The notes below the pieces were generated by a model. It saw only the letters and a list, made by a program, of their open reading frames with translations, searched no databases and was not told where the DNA came from. Of a stretch of DNA of 64,000 nt, positions 31,872 through 42,979 are shown piece after piece; position 1 is the stretch's first letter, and each line of letters begins with the position of its first letter. The position numbers and the translations under genes are program-made. The DNA comes from Myotis daubentonii (taxonomy: Eukaryota; Chordata; Mammalia; Chiroptera; Vespertilionidae): positions 17,035,715 through 17,099,714 of the forward strand of contig NC_081844.1 of the NCBI RefSeq assembly GCF_963259705.1. The letters are read 5' to 3'.

Positions 31872-32287
31872 TATATATATAAAAGCCTAATTGACCAGAA
31901 TGACCGGAACGACCAGAACAACTGGAACTATTGGTCACTATGACACGCACTGACCACCAGGGGGCAGACCCTCCACACAGGAGCTGCCCCCAGCCTGCAG
32001 GCCCCAACTGTAGGCAGTGGTGGGTGGGGCTGGTGTGCGGTGGCGCCAGGCCAGCCAAGGCAGGTGTGAGTGGGGCCCCCACCGCGAATGCCCCACTGGT
32101 CTCCCTGAAGAGGGAGGTAATCAGTGGCAGTGAGGGGTGGGGCCGGCGAGTGGGCGGCACCAGGCCAGCCAAGGAGAGTGTGTGCAGGGGCCCCGATCAC
32201 CCCACCTGTCGTCCCACAGATTGGCCCTGATCACAGGCCAGGCCTAGTGACCCTACCCATGCAGAATTTTGTGCACCAGGCCTCTAG
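31872..32287 (+). mobile_element. non-autonomous Helitron, abutting the composite
   Basis: 5' end TATATATATAAAAGCCTAAT starts directly after the CTAG of unit B; the initial TC may overlap that terminus (TCTAG). 3' end TTTTGTGCACCAGGCCTCTAG, followed by T. It contains CCACCAGGGGGCAG at 31954-31967. Confidence 0.8.
31954..31967 (+). promoter_or_regulatory. CTCF-like core motif in Helitron
   Basis: CCACCAGGGGGCAG matches the common CTCF core (CCASYAGRKGGCAS) exactly. Binding is not shown. Confidence 0.5.
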
Positions 32288-32314
32288 TAATGAATAACGA
32301 CTGACCGCCATGTG

Positions 32315-32520
32315 GGATGTAACTAGTAGAAAGTACTTTCAAAGACACTATCTCAGTTGATTTGTGGAACATCACTGAGAGGATGGCAGAGCAGGGATCC
32401 TCTTTCTCATTTTATGGCTGAAGAAACTGAGTCTCAGAGAGGGAAAGTGACTTGGCCCAAAGTCACTATGCACAATTGACAAATCCAGGACTAGGGTGCA
32501 GGTCTTTCCTTTACATCATG
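32315..32520 (-). mobile_element. MIR SINE, minus strand
   Basis: Antisense MIR: CTCATTTTATGGCTGAAGAA, ACTGAGTCTCAGAGAGGGAA, AGTGACTTGGCCCAAAGTCA, AATCCAGGACTAGGGTGCAG. Confidence 0.85.
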
Positions 32521-32860
32521 GTCACTTTCAGGATAACTGTCCATTCTCCATCAGGCTGAGAGCCGAGAGCCTGGCTGTGACCAGACCTGGGGGAGTATGT
32601 GCACTGAGGGTGTGTTTTATGGTGCAGAGATTAGCTAGTGAGCCGGGCTGCATTTCAGCCCCTCAGCCTCTGCTGGATGCTCTTATGCAGAACAGAAAGG
32701 GAGCAGGAGTATATGGATATGAGTCCTAGGTACTTGGAGGATTAGGGGAGGGGGTTGACCAGGCTGGGTTGCCCATAAGGGAGTTACTGTGGCCACTGAT
32801 CTTCTGGGGACAACCCCAGGCTTCCTGACTTCCCTGATGCTGTGGTTATCTCCCCAGGCT
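32521..32860. other. unique sequence
   Basis: No gene or repeat recognised. Confidence 0.4.
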
Positions 32861-33080
32861 GATCTCAGAGGGTGCAATAAAAAGTTAATATCCGATTGCA
32901 GTGGGAAGCCGTAAGCCAGCTATAATTACTTGGGTGTGCAGATATTAGGGCCACTGTAATTATAATTCCAAGGTACAGGGGGAGCGTGCTCAGCAAGGTT
33001 TGTGCTATTGTTGCCTTTTTTACCGTGGTCTCTCAAATTTCCTGCATAAATCAGATAGACTATCTCTGCTGGTTTCTGGG
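32861..33080. promoter_or_regulatory. candidate conserved non-coding element
   Basis: Non-repeat block rich in homeodomain-like sites (CCAGCTATAATTACTTGGG, CTGTAATTATAATTCC) together with CATAAATCAGATAGAC. It sits between GC-rich unique stretches. Enhancer inference only. Confidence 0.3.
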
Positions 33081-33640
33081 ATGCAGCTCCTTCTCCAGCC
33101 CTTTTCACAGCAGTGGGTGTTCCGAGGTGGGGCTCTGGCTGGCAGTAGGGACTTCTGGGGCTGCCAAGCATGTGCTGGCGACCTCAGAGCCTTGCCTTTC
33201 CTGGCCTTGGCTCTTCTGTCCAGTGCTAGCTCTGCCACTAATGAACAACAGGGCCTCTGGCTCCCTTGCCCTCTGTGACCCTCAGATTCACCATCTCGGA
33301 AGGGAGGAGGTGGGTAAGGACCCTGCCCCTCTGAGCATTGTGTGTTTCTCAGAACCATGGCCACCCCCAGGAAATGCCAGACCCAGTCTGGGAGGTCCCG
33401 CTTTGAGACAGAAAGGAAATGGAAATTAGATGGACTTTGGTTCTCAGTCCCACGAGCTACGCTCACTCCAGAGCTCTGTTGCTGTGTGGGGCTGCTGGCT
33501 GCTGGCTGGAGAGTGGGATAGAGCATCCCCCCCTTGCAGGAAGTCCGACTGCACAGCGCCGAGGCTGGCCCTGAAGGAAGCTGGCTGCTGTGGGATGCCC
33601 AGGAGTGGGGGCTGGAGTGGCAGGAGCTTTGGAGTCTGGT
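33081..33640. other. unique GC-rich sequence, no gene supported
   Basis: Open frames on both strands overlap (including 285 residues on the minus strand, 33020-33877). That one runs through a MIR and shows no domain, so it is judged spurious. Confidence 0.45.
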
Positions 33641-33800
33641 CAGTCCCGATGACCATCTGAAGCTGTCATTTAAAGTTATGTGACTTTGGGCAAACCACTT
33701 AACTTTTCCAAACCTCTGTAAAATGGAAATCATAATACCATTTGAGAGAGCCATTTGAGTATTAAGTGACTTAAATATCAGTATGTTCAGTATTAAAATA
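33641..33800 (+). mobile_element. MIR SINE, plus strand
   Basis: TTATGTGACTTTGGGCAAAC, CACTTAACTTTTCCAAACCT, CTGTAAAATGGAAATCATAA, then TATTAAGTGACTTAAA. Confidence 0.85.
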
Positions 33801-33894
33801 AATATGCAAAGGCGAGGTTGGTGGGGCCGCTGCAGAACCTTTTCCAGCAGTTCCTGCCCCAGAATGGTGTCTGCCACGCCCTCACCTCCTCCGT

Positions 33895-34065
33895 CATTCC
33901 ACTAGGATTGCCAGATTTAGCAAATGAAAAACAGGATTCCCAATTAAATTTGAATTTCAGATAAGCAATGAATACTATTTATAGTATAAGTATGTCTCAT
34001 GCAGTATTTTAGACATATCAAAGATTATTTGAGATCTATCCAAAATTCTAATTTAACTGGTGTCT
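33895..34065. mobile_element. old interspersed repeat (probable L1M 3' family)
   Basis: GATTGCCAGATTTAGCAAAT, CCAATTAAATTTGAATTTCA, GATAAGCAATGAATACTATT, AGTATAAGTATGTCTCATGC. I know this palindromic ATAAGTATGTCC sequence from mammalian genomes but cannot name the subfamily with certainty. Confidence 0.45.
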
Positions 34066-36344
34066 TCCTATGACTTCCCCCTACCCTCATCACTACCATG
34101 TTAGGCCTGGATACCGCAGTAGGATCAGAGGGTCTCTACGTGTGCGAGGCCTGGACAGACAGCAGGCGTCCCTCTCACACTGTGTGTGTGTCTTAGTGAG
34201 TGTCATTCATGTGAGCGGGTCAGGGGCAAGGAGAGGGAATGCACAGGTCTCCCAGGCATAAAGCCTTTAAGTCGGGGTAAACCGTGTGGTCTCTGTGGGT
34301 CACTCCTATGTTCCTGCCAGTGCCCAGTGTCTCCATGACTCAGGCTCCACTATCCCGAGGCTCTCAAAGCAAACAGAGGGGACTCACTATTTGACTTGTC
34401 AGTGACTGATGGTTTGACTGTTTTTCTCCAGGAGTGCACCAGCGGGCAGGGCCAGCACCTCTGAGGGCCCATGTCAGGGTTCAGGCAGGGGCTTCGGGCT
34501 CTGTGCATGGTGGGGCCCCCTTCCTCCTCCCGCGTGGTCTCCTGGGCCTTGGATGGCCCAGCGCACACCCCCTTCTCCTCTGCTCTGCCCTAGGGTTCTT
34601 ATTCCTGTTTCTGCCTCAGGCTGGGTGTATGTGAAGTGGGGACTGGAGGGAGGAAAATGACAGACAGACTTTGTTATAAATGAGCCTCCTGCTACAAGAA
34701 CTCCCTCTCAGTCCCCATTCTTTCTCTCTCCCTTTCCCCAGCTCCTGTCTCTTCTCTCCATCCCCGGCTGACACAGGTGAGGAGTGTAGGAATAATACAA
34801 TCCAACCTCTGTCACTCATTCAGGCCACAGCTGTCCTGCTTTCAGGCTCCTTTGCCCACATGAGTCTTTGAACAGACTGAACATGATCCTTCCCTGCCCT
34901 CCCCCTCCGCACTCCCTCCAGGAGCCCTGAGCTGCAGGTTCATCGGCACACTGCTCCCCACACACCTGACCGCCTTGCCTTACCATCTATCCTAGACCCC
35001 CTCCTGCCACCCTCTTTCCTCCCAGTTCTCTGTGTTCCGAATGCCTTCCTGCCCAGCCTGCAGCTTCTGCCCCAGCCCCAATGCCTTAGGAAGCACTTTG
35101 CTGGTCACCCAGCTCTCCAGCTCCCTGCTCTGGATGCCTAAAGCAAGCAGGCTGGTCCACGTCACGGCGGTCAGCTCCTACTGCTGCAGTGTCAGCCCCT
35201 GTTGCCCATCTGCCCCTCCTCAGCCACCTGGTGGACCTTAAAAGGACTACAGGACAGGTCTAAAACCTTCAGTCTTCCTGGTAGCTGGTGCCCTGTGCTT
35301 GCCACCCAAAAATTTGGTGGTGAAGTAGCAAAAGGCCGGGAGGATGTCCCATGAAGGGAAGATGACACTGCCTCCCAGATGGGCCACCCTGGCCCGACAC
35401 TGCCACTCCGGAGTGTATTGGAGGCTCACAGCTTTCTTTACTGATGTCTGTGCTTGTGGCTGGAGAACCTCCTTTCCCAGTGCTGCCTACGCAGAGCCTC
35501 AGCCTCCTGAGCAGCTACCAGCTTGTGCTGGGGGGAGAGGGAGGGCGCTCAGAGCCTGTCCCCTGTCCCCTGTCCCCAAGGGGGTTCTGCACAGGAGGCA
35601 GGCGCCCTCCACCTCATCCTGGCCAGGCACTCGGTCCACTGCCTTCCTGGGAGGCTCTCCGTGCACTTGACGGTTGGTTAAAATTTGACATTGCCAGTTT
35701 GAGTGCTGTTTCCCTATTGGCTTGTTTACCTAAAGAATAATCTGGTGGGGACTTATGACAACTCACAGAGGGTCCAGCTGCAATCCTCCCTCCACCTCGG
35801 AGCCTTGACTCACTGCCACTGTCCAGTTTCATATCAACCCCGTGCCTCATCCTGAACGGTGAGCATCAAACTGCTCCTTGACAGGCTGTGACACGCTCCA
35901 GGGCCGGGGAACGTTGTCAGCTGTCAGGGAGGACTGGCTGAAGGGCTTGCTTCTCAGAATGTTTGCTGGGCTCTGGTGCGTCTTTTGTGGGGCTGTGGAG
36001 ACTCCCCACCGGCTCCAGGCAGGTGTGATCTGCATCACTGTCCTTTAGCAGAGGCTGGTCCTGGCGGGAGTGGGAGGAATGCAGAGCCTTCTGGGAAAAG
36101 CAGTTGACAACTGTCTTTCTGGGGTGGCCCAATATGTGCCTGTCCTGCGCAGGATGTCTGAGAGCAGAATCTGGCCCTGGTGGCGCCTCGCCCCCTCGGG
36201 AGGGCACAGAAGGGATGCTAATTCTTGTGGTTTGTAGCCATGCAGCATACAAAGCATTCCTGACACTTCATTCTCTGTGTGTCCGCTTGAAGGCCTAGCA
36301 TCCTGCTAAACCCAGGCTATACCTACAAAGAAGGACCAATGACA
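34066..36344. other. unique GC-rich sequence, no gene supported
   Basis: No interspersed repeat stands out. Short open frames are scattered on both strands with no domain. A CTGTCCC tandem triplet is at 35558-35575. Confidence 0.4.
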
Positions 36345-36570
36345 CTGATAGTATTTTTTTTTCAGTTTTACTATGGACCAGGTTTTAAAACTGCTTCACA
36401 CTTGTCAACTCATTTATTTCTTACAAAAAAAAAAAAGTGATGCAGGCACTGTGTTGTGTCCGTTTTATGGAGGAGAAAGTAGAAGCACAGAAAGGTTAAC
36501 CAGCTGAGAAGACGCAGGACCGGGGATGGAACTCAGGCAGACTGGCTCCTATATCTCCTACGGTCAGAGA
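36345..36570 (-). mobile_element. MIR SINE, minus strand
   Basis: Antisense MIR: CACACTTGTCAACTCATTTA, then GTCCGTTTTATGGAGGAGAA, GAAGCACAGAAAGGTTAACC, GGATGGAACTCAGGCAGACT. An A-run at 36425-36436 is internal. Confidence 0.75.
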
Positions 36571-38074
36571 TTCCAGGCAGCCAGCATGAATGGAGAGCCT
36601 GCAATGTGCTTCGTCCCAATTTGGCTGCTAGGGAGTAGAGCAGGGTCCAGAGTAAAACTTATGTCCCAGCAGTTCTTGCCCCGCCTGCTTTGTAGAGCTG
36701 TCATGAAGTTCAAATGAGCCAATAGATGATCAAGTACTTGGAGAAGCATACAATTATTATGCAAACGCAAGGTGCTTTATGAACAGCTTGCTCCTTCACC
36801 ACGTTCTTGGATGACAGTCAGATTTGACTTTTTAATTAATCTGAAGGCAAACCTGTCAGCTGCAGGCCGAAAGTACAGGCCCTATCTGCCTTGCAGAGCA
36901 TCTCTGTCTCCCGGTGCCTTTGGGCGGCTTTGCTTTTCCCCTCGCTACACTCCTGAGCCCTGGTTTGTGGAGAATTTCGTCCACATGTATCTGTCTTAGT
37001 TAAACAGTGAGATGGCCGTAGAGAACCACAGAGGGGACCAGACTTCGAGACCACTGCCCATGCGGCTGAAGGTATATCTAACCGGGACCTGGCCTCTCTT
37101 TGCTTTAGTAACTCTCTGTGGATTTGTCCTTCAGAGCTTTTCCTAAGCCCTTACAGAATCTACTTTAGATGTATTATTTATATATTATAGGTTCTCTCCT
37201 TCCAACCAAGTCTGCCCACCCACAGGCTCTCAGCGAGAATCAACATGGAACTTCAGAAGCAAAGCAGACGGGCAGAGAGAGTCTGGGTGGGATACAGAGA
37301 CAGGACCTTGGCAGGTGGCCTGTGTGGCCTCACGGTCCTTCTCCTGGCAGCTCTCCTGGGACACACATCGGAATGCCCACAGCAGCGAGGAACACACTTC
37401 ACTGGGAAGCCCACCCCATCAGGTCCTCTCTGTGGGCCCAGATGGAGTCAGAGCACATGTAGAACGGGTCTCCTGACTTTCTCAAAGGCCCACAATTTCC
37501 CCGAGTGCATCCTGGATTTAGCTTGAGTAAGAAAGGCGAAATACCCAGTAGGACCCACAAACCTTATCTGAGAAACACATCTCTCTTTAAGGGGGAAGGG
37601 GTCTGGCTAGCAGAATTAGTGCTTGAATATCCTTGAGTTGGTTACCTTGACTTAAGTCTGATTGGTTCTCATGGAGTTTCAGATTCCCATACCTCTCTGC
37701 TTCACTCCCAGGAGCAATCATGACGTTTTAACTTAGGGTTGTTGCTATCCAATCCTGCCCTCACCTGCCTTTCTTTGGATTTATCACACCTGCTTGTCAA
37801 TCTTTTCATTGCTGTCCAGAAACCGGTATCACTCCCCTTTGCAAGAGATAGCAGTGACACAGTATGAATCAGCTGGGTGACCTTAACACAGTAAACTCGC
37901 TCTATGTGTGATCAAAGCTTCACGCTCACACTCTCATGGTCTAAATTCCAAATGCTCAGAGGAAATCCATGAGGTCACAGCCACATTTCATTTGTTTTAA
38001 AAAAGCACCTTTATTTTCTGTCCTTTTTCTTTCCAGTCCTGGGGATGTAAGCAAAGGCCCCAAAGAAATAGAAA
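36571..38074. other. unique sequence, no gene supported
   Basis: Possible unique non-repeat DNA throughout. Open frames are short and unsupported. Confidence 0.4.
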
Positions 38075-38209
38075 TCTATAATAACAAAAGCATAATATGC
38101 AAATTGACTGAATGGTTGAACAGCAGAATGACCATCCGCATGACCTTCCGGACAAAGCCGGGGCTGTGAGGGCCTACTCTTGCACGAATTTTGTGCACAG
38201 GGCCTCTAG
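38075..38209 (+). mobile_element. miniature Helitron (135 bp)
   Basis: 5' end TCTATAATAACAAAAGCATA preceded by A; 3' end TTTTGTGCACAGGGCCTCTAG followed by T; hairpin TGCACGAATTTTGTGCA. The interior GGCCTACTCTTGCACGAAT equals the antisense of the elements at 9006 and 10834, so they are one subfamily. Confidence 0.88.
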
Positions 38210-38235
38210 TCTTATAATGAAATGGATAAATGCCT

Positions 38236-38456
38236 TTTTAAAAAATATATATTGTATTGATTTTTTTACAGAGAGGAAGATAGAGGGATAGAGAGCTAGA
38301 AACATCGATGAGAGAGAAACATTGATCAGCTGCCTCCTGCATACCCCCTACTGGGGATGTGCCCACAACCAAGGTACATGCTCTTGACCGGAATCGAATC
38401 TGGGACCCTTCAGTCCGCAGGCCGATGCTCTATCCACTGAGCCAAACCAGTTAGGG
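38236..38456 (-). mobile_element. Ves SINE, minus strand
   Basis: TTACAGAGAGGAAGATAGAG body, GAATCGAATCTGGGACCCTT (antisense box B), CCACTGAGCCAAACCAGTTA end. GGATAAATG occurs on both flanks as the duplication. It lies 27 bp after a Helitron. Confidence 0.92.
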
Positions 38457-38499
38457 AGGATAAATGTATTTTAATGCTTATAATAAAAGATCTTAGGAT

Positions 38500-38660
38500 G
38501 GAGTCGTGACTCCAAGTTGAGCGCCTTCCATGTGCCAGACTCTGCTGGACACATTATGGACTTCATCTCATTCAATAACACAAAATTGGTCAGTAGGAGA
38601 GGATTGTATGATTGGGAAGCCTAAGCATCAGGAGTCAGACCTCTGAGGAAAATGGCTGTG
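38500..38660 (-). mobile_element. MIR SINE fragment, minus strand
   Basis: CTTCCATGTGCCAGACTCTG, ATGGACTTCATCTCATTCAA. Diverged MIR. Confidence 0.55.
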
Positions 38661-38940
38661 CTAAGTTTGATGGGGGGACCATCAACTCCTTCAGAAAATA
38701 AGGTTCATCGCCTACTGAATGGGGCGGGCATTCTCACACAGATCCTGGCACATATCAGCAACAGAACAAGTAGTGAGAAAGGATCTACACATGGGCCCCA
38801 TGTCCACATTCAGCCCCAAAGCGGCTCCGGGCAGCAAGCATGAATGGAGAGCTGGTGAGGTGCTTAGTCCTGAGCTGCTAGGGAGGTAGAGCTGGATCCA
38901 GCGTAAAACCTAAGTCCTGGTCCCTCCCTTAAGGACTTTG
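38661..38940. other. unique sequence
   Basis: No gene. A short stretch resembles the sequence at 36560-36660 (CGGGCAGCAAGCATGAATGG, then AGCTGCTAGGGAGGTAGAG). This may be a diverged local duplication. Confidence 0.35.
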
Positions 38941-38945
38941 TAGAT

Positions 38946-39137
38946 GTAGGCGAAACAACCTTCCTAATGCTGCGACCCTTTAATACAGTTCCTCATGTTG
39001 TGGTGACCCCCAACCATAAAATTATTTTTGTCGCTACTTCATAACTGTAATTTTGCTACTGTTATGAATCGTAATGTAAATATGTGATATGCAGGATGTA
39101 TTTTCATTGTTTGCGACCCACAGGTTGAGAACCGCTG
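38946..39137 (+). mobile_element. SPIN-type hAT transposon, internally deleted
   Basis: Contains CCTTCCTAATGCTGCGACCC, TTCCTCATGTTGTGGTGACC, CATAACTGTAATTTTGCTAC, TATGTGATATGCAGGATGTA and ends ACCCACAGGTTGAGAACCGC. The left terminal repeat is mutated. SPIN elements entered several vertebrates by horizontal transfer. No transposase is left. Confidence 0.88.
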
Positions 39138-40148
39138 CTCTAGAATATGGAATATTTAGGAATCTGAACATCAGAATGGATCAAGCTGGCTGCATTTCAA
39201 GTGAAGCATTTGTCAATGTGTCTAGCACTGTGCTGAGTGCTTGTGGGAATAAGCAACATTGTGACAGGAGGTCCTTCTATAAGAATTCACATCTAGTAAG
39301 AGAGACCACATGCACACCGGCCATAAGCTGCACTCAGCAGCAGGAGAACCGGGGTGGAGACCCAGCCTGTTGGGCCATTTGGACACTGCTTCGGGGTGAT
39401 GTCCCTTTAAATTCTTCCTAGGCTCTGTTTCTGTTCCAGCTCTTTGGCTGGCAGAATATGCCCCTCTCGAGCACAACTGGAGAGTTCATGGGAGGAAGGG
39501 GCTCTCAGATGCCACCTGCCCCATTTAGCAGCGACCCAGGGTGGCTGATGAGCTCTGCAGCTCATCCTTAATTAGGAAAGCCGCTAAAAACGCCCCCAGA
39601 GAGCCCTGCCCAGGCTGCGAAGCCGCCTGTGTGCTAATGGCGAGTCGCGTGGGTTGATTGATACTTGTTTTGCGATTCCTTCCGTCAGCTTTCTCTGGTC
39701 CGGCCATCTGTTTTCGACCCAACAGGAGGCACGCTGGCTCCTGTTCTTGCCTGATTTGCAGTGGATGTGACTTTGTGCTGGGTCGGGGGCTTGAACTGGG
39801 GCTTGGCAGTGAGGGTGCCTTTGGCAAAGACTCACCCCTCAGAGAATGCAGCTGTCATGGGCTGGAAAGACTTCTTGGGCTTTGAGTTATATTGTCTGAG
39901 ATTCAGAGCTGAAGTAGCAGAGGCTCATGGAACCCCGGGGATGCTTCAGAGCTTTTGTGAGAAAGCTCACCTGCCTTCCTAAGTCCACTCACTACCCTTT
40001 CCACCTGGACAAAGTTCACACCCAGTTCTTCTGAGTCAAAGAGCTTTCTCCCATGGCAATAATCTTATATAGAACATTAAACTGGGGAGGGAAACAAGAA
40101 AGTAAGGCATAGCCCCTGCATTCAGAGAGCTTACAGTCTTAGCTGGAG

Positions 40149-40149
<1 letters not shown>
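39138..40149. other. mostly unique sequence
   Basis: 39200-39305 (TCTAGCACTGTGCTGAGTGC, then CATCTAGTAAGAGAGACCA) and 40085-40148 (TTCAGAGAGCTTACAGTCTT) look like very old mammalian repeats. No gene. Confidence 0.4.

Positions 40150-40201
<52 letters not shown>
40150..40201. repeat. (CA)n microsatellite
   Basis: 26 CA units without interruption. Confidence 0.97.
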
Positions 40202-40207
<6 letters not shown>

Positions 40208-40950
40208 TTAACTATAAAAAATATCTGAGGAAAATGAAGGAGAGTTTATGGTGAAATCAAGGTTTAAATTATGTTAACAATAGTAGTCCCAAGAAATGAA
40301 GAGTTAAAAATGGTCCATAGAAGTAAAATCATCAAGAAAGATTTTGGAGGGAGGCGACTCATGATGTGAGCCTTACTGCCTGAGTAATATTTGAATAAAT
40401 GAAACAACAAGGAATGGGTGGAGACAAGATGCATTTAATACATGCATACATATGTATGCTGTGTGTATGGACTAAATTTGGCTTTCGAATAACTGTCTGC
40501 ATGCAAAGGAAAGTCGAGCCAGAAAGATGCTAACTTGCTAACCAGCGCTTGCTAAACTGTTCCTCCAGCACCAGTGTGAGCATGTTGCTGGGATCTGCAG
40601 GGGAGGAGGACTCTGCACTCCCCCGAGGGAAAGTGCACAAAGATTTCCTATGTGCTGGGCAGATCCAGGTGGGTCAGCTGGCCAGGAGGAGCTGGGCCGG
40701 CTGATGAGCCTGGGGCTGGGAGGGTAGCTGGCAGGAGAGGCTCAGCGGCTGTGGTCACCAGCATGGCAAGCTCTGACTCCATTCAGTGGGATCTGATGGA
40801 CACACAGGTAGGAGCCTTATTCACCGAAAGTCTGGGATGTCCGGCAGTGGCATAACCCAGCAAGGATTTATGTAGAAGCAGCAAGCGGCTCCACGGGCTC
40901 AAGAGAACTGAGGGCACCACGGTCCCAGGTGTACTGGGATGTGGCACAGC
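40202..40950. other. unique sequence
   Basis: No gene or repeat recognised. ATACATGCATACATATGTATGC near 40437 is a short palindrome. Confidence 0.4.
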
Positions 40951-41398
40951 CAGTGGTCGGCAAACTCATTAGTCAACAGAGCCAAATATCAACAGATTGA
41001 AATTTCTTTTGAGAGCCAAATTTTTGAAACTTAAACTATATAGGTAGGTACATTGTTATTAACTTAATTAGGGTACTCCTAAGGCAGTGATGGCGAACCT
41101 ATGACACACGTGTCAGAGGTGACATGCAAACTCATTTTTTTGGTTGATTTTTCTTTGTTAAATGGCATTTAAATATATAAAATAAATATCAAAAATATAA
41201 ATCTTTGTTTTACTATGGTTGCAAAGATCAAAACATTTCTATATGTGACACGGCACCAGAGTTAAGTTAGGGTTTTTCAAAATGCTGACACACCGAGCTC
41301 AAAAGGTTCACCATCACTGTCCTAAGGCTTAGGAAGAGCCACACTCAAGGGGCCAAAGAGCCGCATGTGGCTCGCGAGCCGCAGTTTGCCAACCACGG
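40951..41398 (-). mobile_element. non-autonomous hAT element (CAGTGGTCGGCAAACT termini)
   Basis: Terminal inverted repeats CAGTGGTCGGCAAACT and AGTTTGCCAACCACGG. Inside: AGCCAAATATCAACAGATTG and GAGCCGCATGTGGCTCGCGA. The element is split by a second hAT at 41085-41319. No transposase frame. The same family is at 45304. Confidence 0.9.
41085..41319. mobile_element. second hAT element nested in the first
   Basis: Termini CAGTGATGGCGAACCT and AGGTTCACCATCACTG. A perfect 8-bp duplication, TCCTAAGG, is at 41077-41084 and 41320-41327, the hAT signature. It landed inside an older hAT. Non-autonomous. Confidence 0.93.
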
Positions 41399-42975
41399 AC
41401 TAGGCCAAGGAAGCTGTGGGTTCTCCGGGCACTTGGTACATGGACTCCGGGGGTAGAACAGGTTCCAGGGCATTCGGCTGGAGCTGAGGCCCTGGTCCCC
41501 TGCCTCTGTTCGCAAGAGCCTGCTGACTGGAATTGACAAGTGCTTCCTGGCCCTGGCAGTGCCAGGCAGAGAAGAGGATGCAGACAAGATGGGCACCAGC
41601 TCTTCCTGAGGCTGCAGGGAGCTGGGGCCAGTGAAGCATGGAAGAGGCGTGGCCAACAGCAGATTTCTTAAAAGTTTTCCAGAAAGTAAACAATTCGAAT
41701 TCACTCCGCAGGCCAGGAAAACGCCCAATGAGGAAACGTGAGAACTTATGAGTGTGGGGGTGTGATGCAGGGAGTGTGGCAGGAATCATCACTTCTGAAT
41801 TTAGCTACTTAAAAAAGCTGAGCATAGTAAAATAATTGCTAAGTGAGGTTCCAAGTTCAGTCCTTACAAGTCAAGAAAGAAAATGGCACTTCTATTATAA
41901 TTTTGTTGGACTGTCTTTCCTTTGCTGAAGATTAAGTATTTATTTCATTTATGGTTGAAAAAGTATGTCAACTACTTTGTAAAAACCTACTATTAGTTAA
42001 TTGGTAGTTAGCAAATTAACCACTAATTTGTTTTAAAATAAAAATAAATGATCTACATATCTATGCATAAGTTCATTCACGTATGTAGACACATACACAT
42101 GGTATATGCATATCACTTGGGTATTTAAATACGAAGCCCACCTGTGCCCAGGTGCTCTGGTCCTGGGTCACCTTTGCCTTTGTTGTGTAAATGCCATGTT
42201 GTGAGTCTCTCTTCCTTTGCACTGTTGGACATTTCACATCAAACCCAGTATTTCACATTGAGGTTCAGTTTCCCTGGCCAACCTCTGCTCCAGAATTCTG
42301 CTTCTGAGGCGTTCTCAGTCCCTACATGGCCCTTGCCCAGTGTGGTTGCTCTGTTCACTCTTTAACTCCTCCAGTGGTGGTGGCCACCTCCTTCCTTCCT
42401 GGCCTGGGAGCAGCACTGATGTTCTCACTTGTGACGGTGGCTTCTACTAAAGTCTTGGAGCTGACAGAAGCTGGCCACAGCCCAGCCCAGCATAGCACAC
42501 AAGCCCGGGTATCCACACCCTTTCACAAAAGCCCTTTGGCCATTCCTGCCACTTTTCTGCCACCTACCTCTGCGCTATGGCCTCTTCAGGTGTGTGCCCC
42601 CTTGGCCGGGCTATCAGCCCCAAATCAAGTTCATCCTAGTTTATCAAACAGAGCAAGTTTTCTAGCTTTGTTTCAACATTTCTTTATCCAACCTGGCCTG
42701 AGTGAGCCCTGCCCTTTATTAACAAAGCTACTAAACTTGTGTTTTAAATATTAGAATAACCTACCCTATCTCCAACTTTAGTATCACAAAGAACTGGTAT
42801 AAACTTTGAGACAGCACTTTTCTTCACTTTTCTTTTCTTACAACTATGTCAAAATCTTAAGCCAAGCTCCCTTCCTAGCCCATACTGTCTGCACAAATGG
42901 GGGCAGAGAAGGATGTGGTTCTCTTTGATCTGGCCATTCCTCAGGGGGGTATGTTTTGTTTTGTTTATTCCCCCC
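41399..42975. other. unique sequence, no gene supported
   Basis: AT-rich around 41800-42120. The open frame at 42326-42754 has no domain I recognise and no exon borders. Confidence 0.4.
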
Positions 42976-42979
42976 TTTA

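Noticed and set aside
33020..33877. 285-residue minus-strand open frame
   Set aside because: Crosses a MIR and a conserved-looking non-coding block and has no recognisable domain or splice borders.
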